DNA of 64,000 bases from Chloracidobacterium validum (GCF_018304825.1 NZ_CP072648.1:1161501-1225500), one strand, 5' to 3'; positions 17,129 through 27,212 are shown, counted from the stretch's first letter. Numbers and translations are program-made. Notes: generated by a model from the letters alone, not told the origin.

Positions 17129-18331
17129 ATGACGATGCTGCTTGACTATCAAAACCGACGCTTGCGCTTTGGTCTTGACGGAAAGGTTTGCTTGGCTGAG
17201 TTTGTCAGTGCGCGCGAAGAGCCATGCTACCTGTACGACCTGCGGCACTTCACCCAGCGCTACCGGCACTTTCAGGAAACCTTCGCCGACCTTCCGCACA
17301 TGATTCACTATGCGGTCAAGGCCAATGCCCATCCAACGTTCTTGCGCCGGGTCGTTGAGCTGGGCGGTGGCGCGGATGTTGTTTCCGGCGGCGAATTGCA
17401 GCGCGCGCTTGAAGCCGGCGTGCCGCCGGAGCGAATCATTTTCTCAGGCGTTGGAAAGTCGCATGCCGAGCTGCGGCTGGCAATTTCGCTTGGCATCAAG
17501 CAGATCAACATCGAATCGGTTGGTGAGCTGCGCCGCATCATCGCGCTGGCGGAAACACTTGACCGCCCGGCCAGGGTTGCCTTTCGGTTCAATCCCTCGG
17601 TGGATGCTGAAACGCACCCATACATCGCCACGGGTTTTCGGAGTCACAAGTTTGGCATTGACGCCGAAGCCGTCATGGCGTGCCTCGCGCTGGCGGCGGA
17701 AGCGCGTCAGTGGGTACGCATCGTTGGTATCTCGCTGCATATCGGTTCTCAAATCCTTGACGTGGGCAACTTCGCCGAAGCGTTGCGCAACACGCGCCCT
17801 TTGGCGGCGGCGCTGCGCGAGCAGGGCTTTCCGCTATCCACGCTGGATGTCGGCGGCGGGTTTGGCATCCATTACGACACTGGCGATGAGTCCCGTGAAC
17901 TGACTAATTTTGCCCATTACACAGAAGTCATTCGGCAAGGCACACAGGGCTTGGCTGATGAGATTCTCTTCGAGCCAGGACGATTTCTCGTTGCCCGCTG
18001 TGGTGTTTTGCTGGCGCGGGTCGAATACGTCAAGACAACGCCCTACAAAACATTCGTGATTGTCAACACCGGCATGCACCATCTCATTCGTCCGGCGTTG
18101 TATCAAGCAAGGCATCGTATCCTGCCGGTCGTGCTTCACAGTGAGCGGGTAAGCCGGGTGGATGTCGTCGGCCCGCTTTGCGAGTCGTCGGACTTCCTGG
18201 CTCAGGACATCGAGCTTCCTGAAGTCCACGAAGGGGACTGGCTGGCAATTGCTGATGCCGGCGCTTACGCCCGCAGCATGGCCAGTGAGTACAACTTACA
18301 TCCATTTCCCGATGAGCAGTTCATTGCTTGA
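17129..18331 (+). CDS. lysA: Diaminopimelate decarboxylase
   Basis: 400 residues, a fold-type III PLP enzyme that converts meso-diaminopimelate to lysine in the cytosol. The PLP-binding Lys64 lies in HYAVKANAHP. GGGADVVSGGEL follows, then the His of SLHIGSQI, the phosphate-binding DVGGGFG, EPGR, and the Cys of GPLCESSD near the C-terminus. Length and motif order are those of LysA. It starts 12 bases after the small membrane protein gene. No other lysine genes are nearby. Confidence 0.93.
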   Translation: MTMLLDYQNRRLRFGLDGKVCLAEFVSAREEPCYLYDLRHFTQRYRHFQETFADLPHMIHYAVKANAHPTFLRRVVELGGGADVVSGGELQRALEAGVPPERIIFSGVGKSHAELRLAISLGIKQINIESVGELRRIIALAETLDRPARVAFRFNPSVDAETHPYIATGFRSHKFGIDAEAVMACLALAAEARQWVRIVGISLHIGSQILDVGNFAEALRNTRPLAAALREQGFPLSTLDVGGGFGIHYDTGDESRELTNFAHYTEVIRQGTQGLADEILFEPGRFLVARCGVLLARVEYVKTTPYKTFVIVNTGMHHLIRPALYQARHRILPVVLHSERVSRVDVVGPLCESSDFLAQDIELPEVHEGDWLAIADAGAYARSMASEYNLHPFPDEQFIA

Positions 18332-18406
18332 ATCCTGGTTGGCTGTGATTCGGGTCACGCCAGGCAAGTTGTGGGGCGTGGTGAAGGTCGGGAGGGGCAG
18401 TTGACT

Positions 18407-19576
18407 ATGGTTCAAGTTCGGAAGCTGGGGTGGGTCGTTGGAGCCATCGTGCTTTTGCTGGTTGGGGTGGTTGGCGTTCCGACGGCGGCGCAGAGTGGGC
18501 GGAAGCGTGAGTCTCCGCCGCGGCAGTATGAGCCGCCCAGGCCCGTCCCGGAGCAGAAACCTGAATCTGATAAGGTTCCTTCACCCTCTCAACCACCGCG
18601 GCCGCGGCTGGCGCCGGCTGACGCGAACCGCATCCCCGATGCGCCAGACGGCGCGGCCCAGGAAGATGACTCGCAAGAAGACATCCTCACCATCAAAACC
18701 CAGCTCGTATCGGTGCCGTTTGCCGTCACGGATCGACGCAACCGGTACATCAATGACCTGACGGCACAGGACATCCAAGTGCTGGAGAATGGCAAGCCAC
18801 AGGAAATTTTTTCATTCGCCCGTGAGAACGATTTGCCGCTGACCTTTGCGTTGATATTCGACATCAGCGGCAGCCAGCAGTACAGCATTGCCGAGCAGCG
18901 CGCGGCGGCCCAAACGTTTCTGCGCCAAATCCTGCGCCCGGAAAAGGACCTCGCCGGGGTTGTCACCTTTCGCCGCGACATCGAGCTACGGCAAAAGCTT
19001 ACCAACAACCTTTCGGCGCTTGAACGGGCCATTGATGATGTCCGGTTCGAGTCTGGCGGGTATATCCCTGGCGGCACGCCGCCGATTGACCCGTCCATTA
19101 CCGGCACGAGTCTGTTTGATGCGGTCTATGTCGTCTCTGGCGAAATGCTGACGCGCGAAGCCGGGCGGCGGGTCATCATTTTGCTGACCGACGGCGAAGA
19201 CACCACCAGCCGTTACCGACTCAGCGATGCCATTGACATGGCCTTACGCTCGGATGTGCAGGTCTATGCGGTTGGCATTCCCGGCGGCGTCCCGAATGGC
19301 TTTGGCGGGGTTTCCATTACGGGACTCGATCGGCGGACGCTCGAACGACTGTGTGAGTCCACAGGTGGGCGGGCGTTCTTTCCACGTAGTCCGTCTGACT
19401 ACGTGACGGCGTTTCGACAGATCGAGACGGATTTGCGCCAGCAATACATTGTGGCGTACAGCCCGGCCGACCCGACCCGGGATGGTAGCTTTCGGACGAT
19501 TGCCGTGAAAATTATCCGTCCCGGTGAGGCCAAAGACTGGCGAGTGTTTGCCCGGAAGGGGTACTACGCGAAATAG
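18407..19576 (+). CDS. Secreted VWA-domain protein of the acidobacterial VWFA-related family
   Basis: 389 residues from the ATG at 18407, with a GGAGGGG ribosome-binding site 10 bases upstream; a GTG at 18371 is rejected. Residues 1-29 are a signal peptide ending TAAQ. A Pro-rich segment (30-90) is followed by LVSVPFAVTDRRNRYINDL and ENGKPQEIFSF, typical of the family described as 'VWFA-related Acidobacterial domain'. The VWA domain has a MIDAS-like FDISGS and a second acidic motif LLTDGEDTTSR. Function in the family is unknown. It is a useful taxonomic marker. The gene begins 75 bases after lysA. Confidence 0.85.
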   Translation: MVQVRKLGWVVGAIVLLLVGVVGVPTAAQSGRKRESPPRQYEPPRPVPEQKPESDKVPSPSQPPRPRLAPADANRIPDAPDGAAQEDDSQEDILTIKTQLVSVPFAVTDRRNRYINDLTAQDIQVLENGKPQEIFSFARENDLPLTFALIFDISGSQQYSIAEQRAAAQTFLRQILRPEKDLAGVVTFRRDIELRQKLTNNLSALERAIDDVRFESGGYIPGGTPPIDPSITGTSLFDAVYVVSGEMLTREAGRRVIILLTDGEDTTSRYRLSDAIDMALRSDVQVYAVGIPGGVPNGFGGVSITGLDRRTLERLCESTGGRAFFPRSPSDYVTAFRQIETDLRQQYIVAYSPADPTRDGSFRTIAVKIIRPGEAKDWRVFARKGYYAK

Positions 19577-19603
19577 GCTTGCCCGTAAACCACTGATTTC
19601 GAC

Positions 19604-20170
19604 TTAGTTGCGGATGACATACCGGATTGAGCCGTCTTCCTTGTCAAGCAGTGAGGATTGATACCGAATCCGCTTGACGCGGTCTGGACGGTGGGGCATC
19701 CGTGGTGGTAGGTTGACGACAAGCTCAACCGTTGGCCAGGTGTGAACGGTCACATCCGTGACCTCAACCGTCGTGAAGTCTGGGTGCGTGAACCGAACGC
19801 GGTACGTGCCCTCCGGTACGCCCACGTGCATGCCAAGTCCCTGACGGTCGGTATCGAAAGCCAGTCCAGGGCCGGACCTGGCAGGGTACAGTTCGACGTT
19901 GACACCTGCAATCGGACGCGCACCGAGGGGCTTCGCGCCTTCCGTGTGAACGCTCACGCGGAGTCGCCCACAGCAGCGCGACTGTCCGGCGGATGCCACC
20001 GCCGACAGCACCGGCATTACCGCTCCTTCGGTGAAGATGCCGGACACAACCAAACTGACGACAGCCAAAGCCAGGCCGCCACTGCGTCGTATCCAGTCTC
20101 CCAGAACCGGCGCGCTCGTAAGCGTCCTGGTAAGAAAGCGCGTGCTTCGTCGGGCGTCGTGCAGTAGCAT
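19604..20170 (-). CDS. Hypothetical exported protein with carboxypeptidase-regulatory-like fold
   Basis: 188 residues from the ATG at 20170. An ATG at 20242 is in frame but would overlap the divergent uppP start. A hydrophobic segment (about 33-55) follows a basic N-terminus, suggesting a signal or anchor. Residues about 75-160 (RLRVSVHTEGAKP, GVNVELYP, GMHVGVPEGTYRVRFTHPDF, VEVTDVTV) look like a transthyretin/CarboxypepD_reg beta-sandwich. It is convergent with the VWA gene. No function can be assigned. Confidence 0.6.
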   Translation of the reverse strand: MLLHDARRSTRFLTRTLTSAPVLGDWIRRSGGLALAVVSLVVSGIFTEGAVMPVLSAVASAGQSRCCGRLRVSVHTEGAKPLGARPIAGVNVELYPARSGPGLAFDTDRQGLGMHVGVPEGTYRVRFTHPDFTTVEVTDVTVHTWPTVELVVNLPPRMPHRPDRVKRIRYQSSLLDKEDGSIRYVIRN

Positions 20171-20234
20171 CGCCGACTTGGCGTGTCGCACCGGCCGCGC
20201 CGAGCACTCCTGACAACCATTGGTGACGTTCTCG

Positions 20235-21086
20235 ATGTCCATTTTACAGGCGATTCTCCTCGGCATTGTCCAAGGATTGACAGAGTTTTTGCCCATTAGC
20301 AGCACGGCACACTTGATTTTAGCCAGTAAACTACTTCAGCTCGATCAAAAGCTGACGCCGGAGCAACTGACCGGCTTTGTCGCCGTGATTCAGTTGGGCA
20401 CGGTCATTGCCCTGATTGTGTACTTTTTCCCTGACCTATGGAACATCACACGCGGATTTCTGGCTGATAATCTCGCCTGGATGCAGGGCACTGGCAAGCT
20501 TGGCGAACCAGCGCGTCTTGGTTGGCTGATTGTGATTGGCTCGATTCCGGTGGTGGTTTTTGGATTTGGCTTCAAGAAGATCATCGAGGGGGTACTGACA
20601 AAAAATCTTTACGTCATTGCCGGGGCGCTGGTTGGGCTGGCGCTCCTGTTGACTGTGGCCGAAGTCGTCGGTTCGCGTCGGCTCAAGCTGGCTGACCTGA
20701 CGTGGTTTCATGCCCTCATCATCGGCTTTGGTCAGTCGGTGGCGTTGATTCCAGGGGCGTCGCGGTCTGGCACGACCATCACCGCCGGTTTGCTGCTCGG
20801 TCTTGACCGCGCCACCGCCGCGCGTTTTTCATTTCTCCTGTGCGTGCCCGCGCTGACGGGGGCCGGACTACTCCAGTTCGTCAGGGAAGTGAAGGACTTT
20901 GACACGTCAATGCTTTTGGCCACGGCGATTGCCACCGTTGTGTCGGGCATCACGGGCTACGCCGCGATTGCTTTTTTGCTGTACTTTCTCAAAACACATA
21001 GCTTGTTTGTGTTCGTGGCCTATCGGCTCATCCTTGGGGGGCTGATTTTTCTGCTGCTGGCGACCAACCGTATTGCCCCGGTTTGA
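20235..21086 (+). CDS. uppP: Undecaprenyl-diphosphatase
   Basis: 283 residues from the ATG at 20235, giving the standard start MSILQAILLGIVQGLTEFL. A TTG at 20220 is less likely. The enzyme dephosphorylates undecaprenyl pyrophosphate for reuse as the peptidoglycan and polysaccharide carrier and gives bacitracin resistance. Both family motifs are present: GLTEFLPISSTAHL (Glu, Ser) near the N-terminus and PGASRSGTTI mid-protein. About eight hydrophobic segments are visible. It ends 5 bases from the convergent lytic transglycosylase gene. Confidence 0.95.
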   Translation: MSILQAILLGIVQGLTEFLPISSTAHLILASKLLQLDQKLTPEQLTGFVAVIQLGTVIALIVYFFPDLWNITRGFLADNLAWMQGTGKLGEPARLGWLIVIGSIPVVVFGFGFKKIIEGVLTKNLYVIAGALVGLALLLTVAEVVGSRRLKLADLTWFHALIIGFGQSVALIPGASRSGTTITAGLLLGLDRATAARFSFLLCVPALTGAGLLQFVREVKDFDTSMLLATAIATVVSGITGYAAIAFLLYFLKTHSLFVFVAYRLILGGLIFLLLATNRIAPV

Positions 21087-21091
21087 CGTTC

Positions 21092-23365
21092 CTAATCTTG
21101 AGCGGCGGTCGGCTCACCGCGGCGGTCATTGCCGTAAAGCCGCCGGTAATGCGCGGCATTGCGCGTGACGCCCTGCACATACAGCCGCGTTTCCGTAATG
21201 GGAATGGCGTCAATCCATACATCAAGCTCATCGGTGGGTAAGGTTTTGAGCCAGTTGACGACGCGCCCCGGACCGGCATTGTAGGCCGCAAAGGCGTATT
21301 CATAGCGTCCAAACTGGCGGCGCATGTCCGACAGGTAGCTCGTTCCCAGCACGATGTTGAGCTGGGGATTGTAAAGCTGTTCGGCCGTGATCGGTCCGGC
21401 GCCCTTTTTGTTGGCGACCAGTCGTCCGGTGGAGGGCAGCAACTGCATCAAGCCAATGGCATTGGCGCGGGAGCGGGCATTGGCGTCAAACACCGACTCC
21501 TGGCGAATGAGTCCGGCGACGATGAACGGGTCAAGTCCGTTGGCTTTGGCTTCACGCTGAATGGTTTCCCACTCACGGAGCGGAAAAAAGATTTCCCATT
21601 CCTCGCGGCTGATTTCATCCCCCTGGTAAGCCAGGTAATCCGGGTGGGCGCGTTGCAACGCCTGCACCGCCCGATTGGGTTGCCCAAGGTCACGGTACAC
21701 ACGCGCAATTTCGAGGGCTACCTTGGGCGATGTGGGAGCGGTTTGCCGCGCGGCCTCCATTTCGTTCAAGGAAAGCTCCATCAAGCCAATGATGCGCAGT
21801 TGGGATGCCCGCTCCAGCCAGGCATCACCTTCCGGTCCAATGCTTTCAGGCAGTGGTTGGGCCGGTGGAAGACCCGCCACGGCGCGCATCACCGGATGCT
21901 GCGCCGGCAGTTGCGCCGGCGGGACGGCGCGCAGGACACGGAGGCGTTCAGCGGCTTGCTGTCCGTAGTAGCCATAGCGATACCGCCGAACGATGGCTTC
22001 GTAAAGTGGCTTGGCTTCGGCGCTGCGTCCGGTGCGTTCGAGATTGCGCGCGCACCAGTAGGCAGACATGCCTTTGTAATCCGAGGACGGGAACAGGGCG
22101 ACGTGCTCCAGGAGCAACGGCACCGCTGCCGCGTATGCCCCCTGCTGGTGGGGCGTCCACGCCCGCTTGAAGTGCCAGCGCTGGCCGGCTTTGCGTTCTG
22201 GATACTGCCGAACGAGCTGGTCGTAGTAGCTTTCACCACCCCGTTTTTCGGCCCACTGAGCCAGGTTTTCGAGCGCCTCGCCGGCGCGTGGTGACGTTGG
22301 GTAAAGCTTCAGCAGCCGTTGGACCGTGGTTGGGTAGTTGGCGCTGCCACCGCGCCGCTGGGCTTCGGCCAGGTAAAACAGCGCCTCGGCGTGGCGCGAC
22401 GGGTCTGCGGTGCCAACACCGGCCAACTGGGTAGCGGCTTGGGCGAACTTCTGGGCAAAGTAAAGACTCACCCCATATCGAAAGCGGGCTTCATCGCTTT
22501 GCAGGGCGTTGGGATCAAGGGTAGCCAGTTGGGTGAAATCTTCGGCGGCGGCGGCATACTGTTTGACTTCATAGAACCGATTGGCGCGCCGCCGCAGCCC
22601 GGCCGCATCCGTGACCCGAAGCGCGGCGGCTGCCTCCAGCGGGTCGGGGAAGAGCGCCTGCTGGGCATTTTTGACTTCATCGCGGCTCAGGCTATCGGGC
22701 GCTTCAGTGATGATGCGTCGCCAGGTTCGGCTCGCGTCGTCCAGTTGTCCGGCGCTGTGGTAAGCCAGTGTCAAGATGGCCAGGGCGTTTCCATCGCCGG
22801 TATCGAGCAGGGGCTTCAAGATACGCTGAACGCCGGCCAGGTCGCGCCGCACGGCCGCCGCGCGTCCGGCCTGAAGGGTAGCCTCGCGGGCAAATAGCGA
22901 TTGTGGGTACTTGATGGCGACTTGAGCCAGGGTTGCCTGGGCCGCCTCGAACTTGCCGCTGTCGAATTGGGCTTTGCCCAGGTAATACAGTGCATAGTCA
23001 CCCAGCCGGCTGAAATCACCGATGAGGGATGTATCGAGCAGGCTGGCGGCCGTGGCGTAATTGCGTCCCTGGTAGCTGTCATAACCGCGCCGGAATCGGG
23101 CGAGCGCTGCGACTTCAGAGTTTGGATAGCGCCGCTCAAAGTTGGCGAGCACCCCTTCGGCGGGTTGGTTGCCGGCCCGCGCTACGGCTTGCCGGAGTTC
23201 GGTGAGGGCTGCGGTCTTTTCTGAGGGAGGTGCGGCCTGGAGGCAGTACCGCGTCGTGAAGATGCCGCCCAGTGCCAACCCAAAAATGAGCAACGGGAAA
23301 CCAACGCCAGCGAGCAACCGCGCGTGGCGGGTGTGGATCCAGTGCGAGAGAGACGATACGTTCAT
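21092..23365 (-). CDS. Soluble lytic murein transglycosylase (Slt70-like)
   Basis: 757 residues. An N-terminal hydrophobic segment (about 17-38) is a signal or anchor. Residues about 60-570 are a long array of TPR-like helical pairs, as in the doughnut of Slt70. The C-terminal SLT domain contains the catalytic Glu623 in LIRQESVFD, then GLMQLLPSTG and AYNAGPGRV. It cleaves the MurNAc-GlcNAc bond with anhydro-ring formation in the periplasm. It is slightly longer than Slt70. It is convergent with uppP, so two envelope genes meet tail to tail. Confidence 0.92.
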   Translation of the reverse strand: MNVSSLSHWIHTRHARLLAGVGFPLLIFGLALGGIFTTRYCLQAAPPSEKTAALTELRQAVARAGNQPAEGVLANFERRYPNSEVAALARFRRGYDSYQGRNYATAASLLDTSLIGDFSRLGDYALYYLGKAQFDSGKFEAAQATLAQVAIKYPQSLFAREATLQAGRAAAVRRDLAGVQRILKPLLDTGDGNALAILTLAYHSAGQLDDASRTWRRIITEAPDSLSRDEVKNAQQALFPDPLEAAAALRVTDAAGLRRRANRFYEVKQYAAAAEDFTQLATLDPNALQSDEARFRYGVSLYFAQKFAQAATQLAGVGTADPSRHAEALFYLAEAQRRGGSANYPTTVQRLLKLYPTSPRAGEALENLAQWAEKRGGESYYDQLVRQYPERKAGQRWHFKRAWTPHQQGAYAAAVPLLLEHVALFPSSDYKGMSAYWCARNLERTGRSAEAKPLYEAIVRRYRYGYYGQQAAERLRVLRAVPPAQLPAQHPVMRAVAGLPPAQPLPESIGPEGDAWLERASQLRIIGLMELSLNEMEAARQTAPTSPKVALEIARVYRDLGQPNRAVQALQRAHPDYLAYQGDEISREEWEIFFPLREWETIQREAKANGLDPFIVAGLIRQESVFDANARSRANAIGLMQLLPSTGRLVANKKGAGPITAEQLYNPQLNIVLGTSYLSDMRRQFGRYEYAFAAYNAGPGRVVNWLKTLPTDELDVWIDAIPITETRLYVQGVTRNAAHYRRLYGNDRRGEPTAAQD

Positions 23366-23474
23366 GGAAGTGGTGCCATTAGAAAAGACAGTAGAAAAAA
23401 ATGGACGAGCCGTCCGTTGCGCTCGTCCACATCACTGGCGATCTTTTGGATGCTCGTGCCAGGTTTAGCGTGGC

Positions 23475-25313
23475 TTACTCTAGCTGAACCAGTATCGGCC
23501 CAGGGCAGTCAGCGCCCAATCGAGATGAATCACCTTCCGCCAGCGAGGAAACAAGCTCATCGTAGAAGTAATCATACTTCGCCGCCACAATCGGGTTGAC
23601 GCGCTTGTCATACATCTGCCGTGACCGGTCAATGTCCTCTTTCAGCCGATCATACAAGTCACGGTTGGTGCGGCCTTCGATGACTTTGGCTTCATTGTAG
23701 AGTTTGATTTCCGAGACAAGCAGTCGCGCGAAGCGGCGGGCGTCATTATGCGCTTTGGTTTCTTCCTCGGTGGAAGGCTTGGGCGGCCCAGCCGGCATGC
23801 TGACGGCCACTGGCGGCGCAGGCGGCGAGGCTGTTTGGCTGAGCGGTCCGACCTGAAATACGCCGTTACTCGGTGGCGCGGTGGGTGTTTCCGTCCCCAT
23901 CGGGTCAAAGGACGGTGGCATCGAGGGCGGTGGCGGCCCACCTGGTTCCGCGCTGTCAGCCGGTGTGGTGTACTCCGAAGTTGCCGGTGGATTGATACCC
24001 GATGTGAAGTCAAAGCCGGTTGGCTCCGAAATCGTTGGTCCAGGCGGCACGACTGGGGGAAGCTGCACTGGCTCGAAGCTTGGTTCGCGGACTGAGGTCT
24101 CGGAGTCACTTGGCTCTGGGCGGAATGGTGTGAAGCTCACCTGCTCACCTTCTTGAGCTGGTGGCAAAGTTGCTACGTTTTCACCGAATGGTGGCGCAAC
24201 TGGTGGTTCCGCTGAATACGTCTCCGATACGGCAGCTTCTCCATTGACGGGTGACTCAGCCTGGGCCGTGCTCTCGGTTTCAGCCTTCGGTTCATCCGCG
24301 GGCGGCTCGGGGGCGCTCACCGTTGGCGGCGTCGCACTGTCCGGTGCAGCCTTGGCTTCATCATCTGCCTTGGCTGCCACCTCGGTTTGAGTTTCCGCCT
24401 TGGTCTCCTCCGTCGTGGTGACGGTCGGTGGGGGAGGGGGTTCCGCGGCTGGCGGATCCATGGTTTTGGTGGTGCGATCCGGTGGGGCAAGCGTGGTGGT
24501 GGCAAGGCGGTTGCGGGCATTGAGGAGTTCGACGGTCAAGCCGGCCACGTTGACGAGGATCTGGAGCGGGGCCAGCGTGATGCTGGCGACCGGCTGCTCA
24601 CCGGTATCGGCATACAGCACCGCGGCAGCCTTGCCCCGCACCATCAAGGGAATGCCGGCCATGGCTTCCGGTACATTACCTATCCGGTCGAGCAACAGTT
24701 GGTTTTCACTGTAGGCATAGGGACTGTCCAGGACGGCTGTTTGTTGTTCGACGGCGGCCAGAAGGGTTGTTTGGGCTTGGAGTGGAAGCATCAGCCCGCG
24801 CAGGGGAACCCCAGTCGCCTCGAACCCACGCTCGGCCCAGGCGACCACATTCCCCGATTTGACCACGAAGAGTGCGACCCGCGGCGCGTATTCTGCCGTA
24901 CGCATAACCAGCAGGTTGAGCACATCGGCCTGGGTGTGCTGGCCCTGAAGCTCGACGATGTAATGGTAAAGCGCCTGTAGATCAACGGGTTGGTCAGGGG
25001 TTGGCGGTGTATCGTTTGCCGTGGGGGGAGCGGCACTACTCTCGGCGTCCGGTGGCGCAGCCGGTGTCTCGGTTGCCATGGACGCCGGTGAAAGCACGGC
25101 AAGGTGCGACAGGGCACGCTCCGCGAAGTCGGCAATGGCCGCGTCATGGCTAACCGCCGCCAAGCGCGCCGCCGACTGCGAAAGCAACTGCGTGAAGGAC
25201 TGCTCGACCTGGTGGTGCATCCGGGCAATCTCAGATTCCATCTTGCCCAGTTCCGCGCGGACAATAGCCTCAACTTCTGCGCGCCAGCTTGCCTTTAAGT
25301 GTTCGTATGACAC
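23475..25313 (-). CDS. GAF-like protein with long disordered region and conserved C-terminal helix pair
   Basis: 612 residues from a GTG at 25313, preceded by GGAGAGG; a TTG at 25331 would add six residues. An N-terminal helical part (1-80) is followed by a GAF-like domain (about 115-275: YIVELQGQHTQADVLNLL, AGIPLMVRGKAAAVLY). About 250 residues of Pro/Glu/Thr/Ser low complexity come next, then a compact charged helical domain (about 530-600: DARRFARLLVSEIKLYNEAK, YDRLKEDIDRSRQMYDKRV). No catalytic domain is visible, so it may be a sensor or scaffold. It starts 86 bases after the FHA-kinase gene and is likely co-transcribed with it. Confidence 0.7.
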   Translation of the reverse strand: MSYEHLKASWRAEVEAIVRAELGKMESEIARMHHQVEQSFTQLLSQSAARLAAVSHDAAIADFAERALSHLAVLSPASMATETPAAPPDAESSAAPPTANDTPPTPDQPVDLQALYHYIVELQGQHTQADVLNLLVMRTAEYAPRVALFVVKSGNVVAWAERGFEATGVPLRGLMLPLQAQTTLLAAVEQQTAVLDSPYAYSENQLLLDRIGNVPEAMAGIPLMVRGKAAAVLYADTGEQPVASITLAPLQILVNVAGLTVELLNARNRLATTTLAPPDRTTKTMDPPAAEPPPPPTVTTTEETKAETQTEVAAKADDEAKAAPDSATPPTVSAPEPPADEPKAETESTAQAESPVNGEAAVSETYSAEPPVAPPFGENVATLPPAQEGEQVSFTPFRPEPSDSETSVREPSFEPVQLPPVVPPGPTISEPTGFDFTSGINPPATSEYTTPADSAEPGGPPPPSMPPSFDPMGTETPTAPPSNGVFQVGPLSQTASPPAPPVAVSMPAGPPKPSTEEETKAHNDARRFARLLVSEIKLYNEAKVIEGRTNRDLYDRLKEDIDRSRQMYDKRVNPIVAAKYDYFYDELVSSLAEGDSSRLGADCPGPILVQLE

Positions 25314-25399
25314 GGGTTCCTCTCCACTCAATGAGATACCTGGTGCCTGTTTGAATCAATCACGGCATCCGAGTTTGGTTGAGATTTCACTGCTGCCAA

Positions 25400-27076
25400 C
25401 TATGCTTGGCCCGTAACCTTCAAGCCATCGGGAGGTGGCGACAGTGGTAAGTGAATCGTAAAGGTCGTTCCTTCTCCAAGTGTGCTTTGGCAGGCAATAT
25501 CGCCATCGTGGCCTTCGATGATCCGCCGACAGATGCCTAGACCAAGCCCCGTTCCTTCGCTGCCCTTGGTCGTAAAAAAAGGTTCCCAAATACGTTGCAG
25601 GTTTTCTGGCGAAATACCGCAGCCTGTATCTGACACCATGATTCTGGCGCTCCCGTCAGCTTCGTCAACCCGCACGGTGAGTTCACCAAGCCTGTCTTTC
25701 ATCGCTTGCGCCCCATTGCGGAGCAAATTAAGCAGGACTTGCATGATCTTGTCACGGTTGAGGTTGACGAAAGGCGCGGCCGTCGCTTGAAAGTTGGTTC
25801 GGCAAATCTTCACCAAGGGGTCATAGCGCGCGAAACTGATGGCCTCTTCGACAATCGGGACAAGCGGCTGAACGGTTTTTTCATAGACTTTGGCTTCTGG
25901 GCGCGCAAAGTCACGAATTTCATTCACCATCGCCACCATGCGTTGCTGGGCGTTGAGAATGAGCTGGATGAGCTGACGCTGGCGCTGGTCTTCGGTATCG
26001 CTCATCAGGATTTCAGCGGCCGTGAGTGCCGAAAGCTGGTTCTTGAGTTCATGCGCGATGCCACTGGCAAACTGTCCGAGGGTGGCCAGCTTTTCATTAT
26101 TGATGAGCCGCTCTTGCGTGGCGCGCAACTCCTCGATGAGATGGAGATTTTCGAGGACAAACCCGGCTTGCTGGGTCAGGGCAAGAAAGTACTCTAGCTC
26201 CTCATCGCTAAACTGCGTGGTCGCCAGAAGGTTATCTATGTAGCACACGCCCCATACTTTCTGGGTTGAGCTAATCGGGGCGCACATGACCGAGTGAATG
26301 GCTTGCTGGATAATGCTCGAGGTTGGCGCGAAGCGCGTGTCAGCCATGGCGTCAAAGCTACGAATGGCAACATTTTGCTCAAAGGCCTGCATGGCAATCG
26401 AGAGACTTGGCTGCACCTGGCCTGTTTCAGAGCGAGTCCGCATGACGCGCATTTCGAGCGCACCGGTCGCTGGATCGCGGAGCAGGATGCCACCGCGTTC
26501 GGCGGGCAGTGTTTCCATAGTAGCGTCCAGTAAGCATTCCATGAGAGACTGAATGCTGCCGGCCGTCAGCATCTTGCGGTTGAACTCATTGAGCGCCTTG
26601 AGGCGATTGAGCGTGAAATCCGTGATGTTTTCCGCGCTATCGAGGAGCGATGTGTTGAGAAAGCGTGAGCGCGGGCTGGCGATGACTGTCGTCAGGCGGT
26701 CGGTTGTGCGTTGCTCCTCATCCGTTTGGACCATGCCATTGCTGTCTGGCGAGATGGGATGCGTCTCAAAGAGCAGCGTTACCGGGGCAACGTCGCCAAG
26801 CTGAAACTGGTCGCCAGACTGAAGCACATGACTCGTGATGCGCTCGCCATTGAGCAGGATGCCGCCTGTGCTTTGGTTGTCACGCAGAATGAACTGCCCA
26901 TCTTGATAAATGATTTCGGCATGGCGCCGGGATACGTATGAGTTGTTGATCTGGAGATCATTGGTGCGCAGTCGGCCAATGCTAAACACCGTGCGATTGA
27001 TGCGCACGGTTCGTTGAAATCCCTGGCTATCGAGGTAGCTCAACGTGGCATAGATGGCGACTGGGACTTCTGGCAT
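25400..27076 (-). CDS. FHA-GAF sensor histidine kinase
   Basis: 558 residues, no membrane segment, so cytosolic. An FHA domain (about 25-100: SIGRLRTNDLQI, SYVSRRHAEI) reads phosphothreonine. A GAF domain spans about 155-310. A HisKA dimerisation helix carries His342 in SGIAHELKNQ. The HATPase domain has an N-box (LLNLLRNGAQA), G1 (DTGCGIS) and G2 (GTGLGLGI). FHA coupled to a histidine kinase suggests cross-talk with Ser/Thr kinases such as the one at 5105. No receiver or response regulator gene is adjacent. The protein is intact. Confidence 0.9.
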   Translation of the reverse strand: MPEVPVAIYATLSYLDSQGFQRTVRINRTVFSIGRLRTNDLQINNSYVSRRHAEIIYQDGQFILRDNQSTGGILLNGERITSHVLQSGDQFQLGDVAPVTLLFETHPISPDSNGMVQTDEEQRTTDRLTTVIASPRSRFLNTSLLDSAENITDFTLNRLKALNEFNRKMLTAGSIQSLMECLLDATMETLPAERGGILLRDPATGALEMRVMRTRSETGQVQPSLSIAMQAFEQNVAIRSFDAMADTRFAPTSSIIQQAIHSVMCAPISSTQKVWGVCYIDNLLATTQFSDEELEYFLALTQQAGFVLENLHLIEELRATQERLINNEKLATLGQFASGIAHELKNQLSALTAAEILMSDTEDQRQRQLIQLILNAQQRMVAMVNEIRDFARPEAKVYEKTVQPLVPIVEEAISFARYDPLVKICRTNFQATAAPFVNLNRDKIMQVLLNLLRNGAQAMKDRLGELTVRVDEADGSARIMVSDTGCGISPENLQRIWEPFFTTKGSEGTGLGLGICRRIIEGHDGDIACQSTLGEGTTFTIHLPLSPPPDGLKVTGQA

Positions 27077-27212
27077 AGCTACTAAAACTGCGTGCTGCGC
27101 AGCTTGACAAACATAGAGTGTGACAAAAATGAAACCGGTGGTTGATTGGTGGTGTAGTGTAACACAGCCAACAAAAACACATCCATGCCCTGTACGGGAT
27201 GCTCATTGACTA

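Noticed and set aside
16433-17332. 299-codon minus-strand frame
   Set aside because: It is antisense to the small membrane protein and the start of lysA, both better supported.
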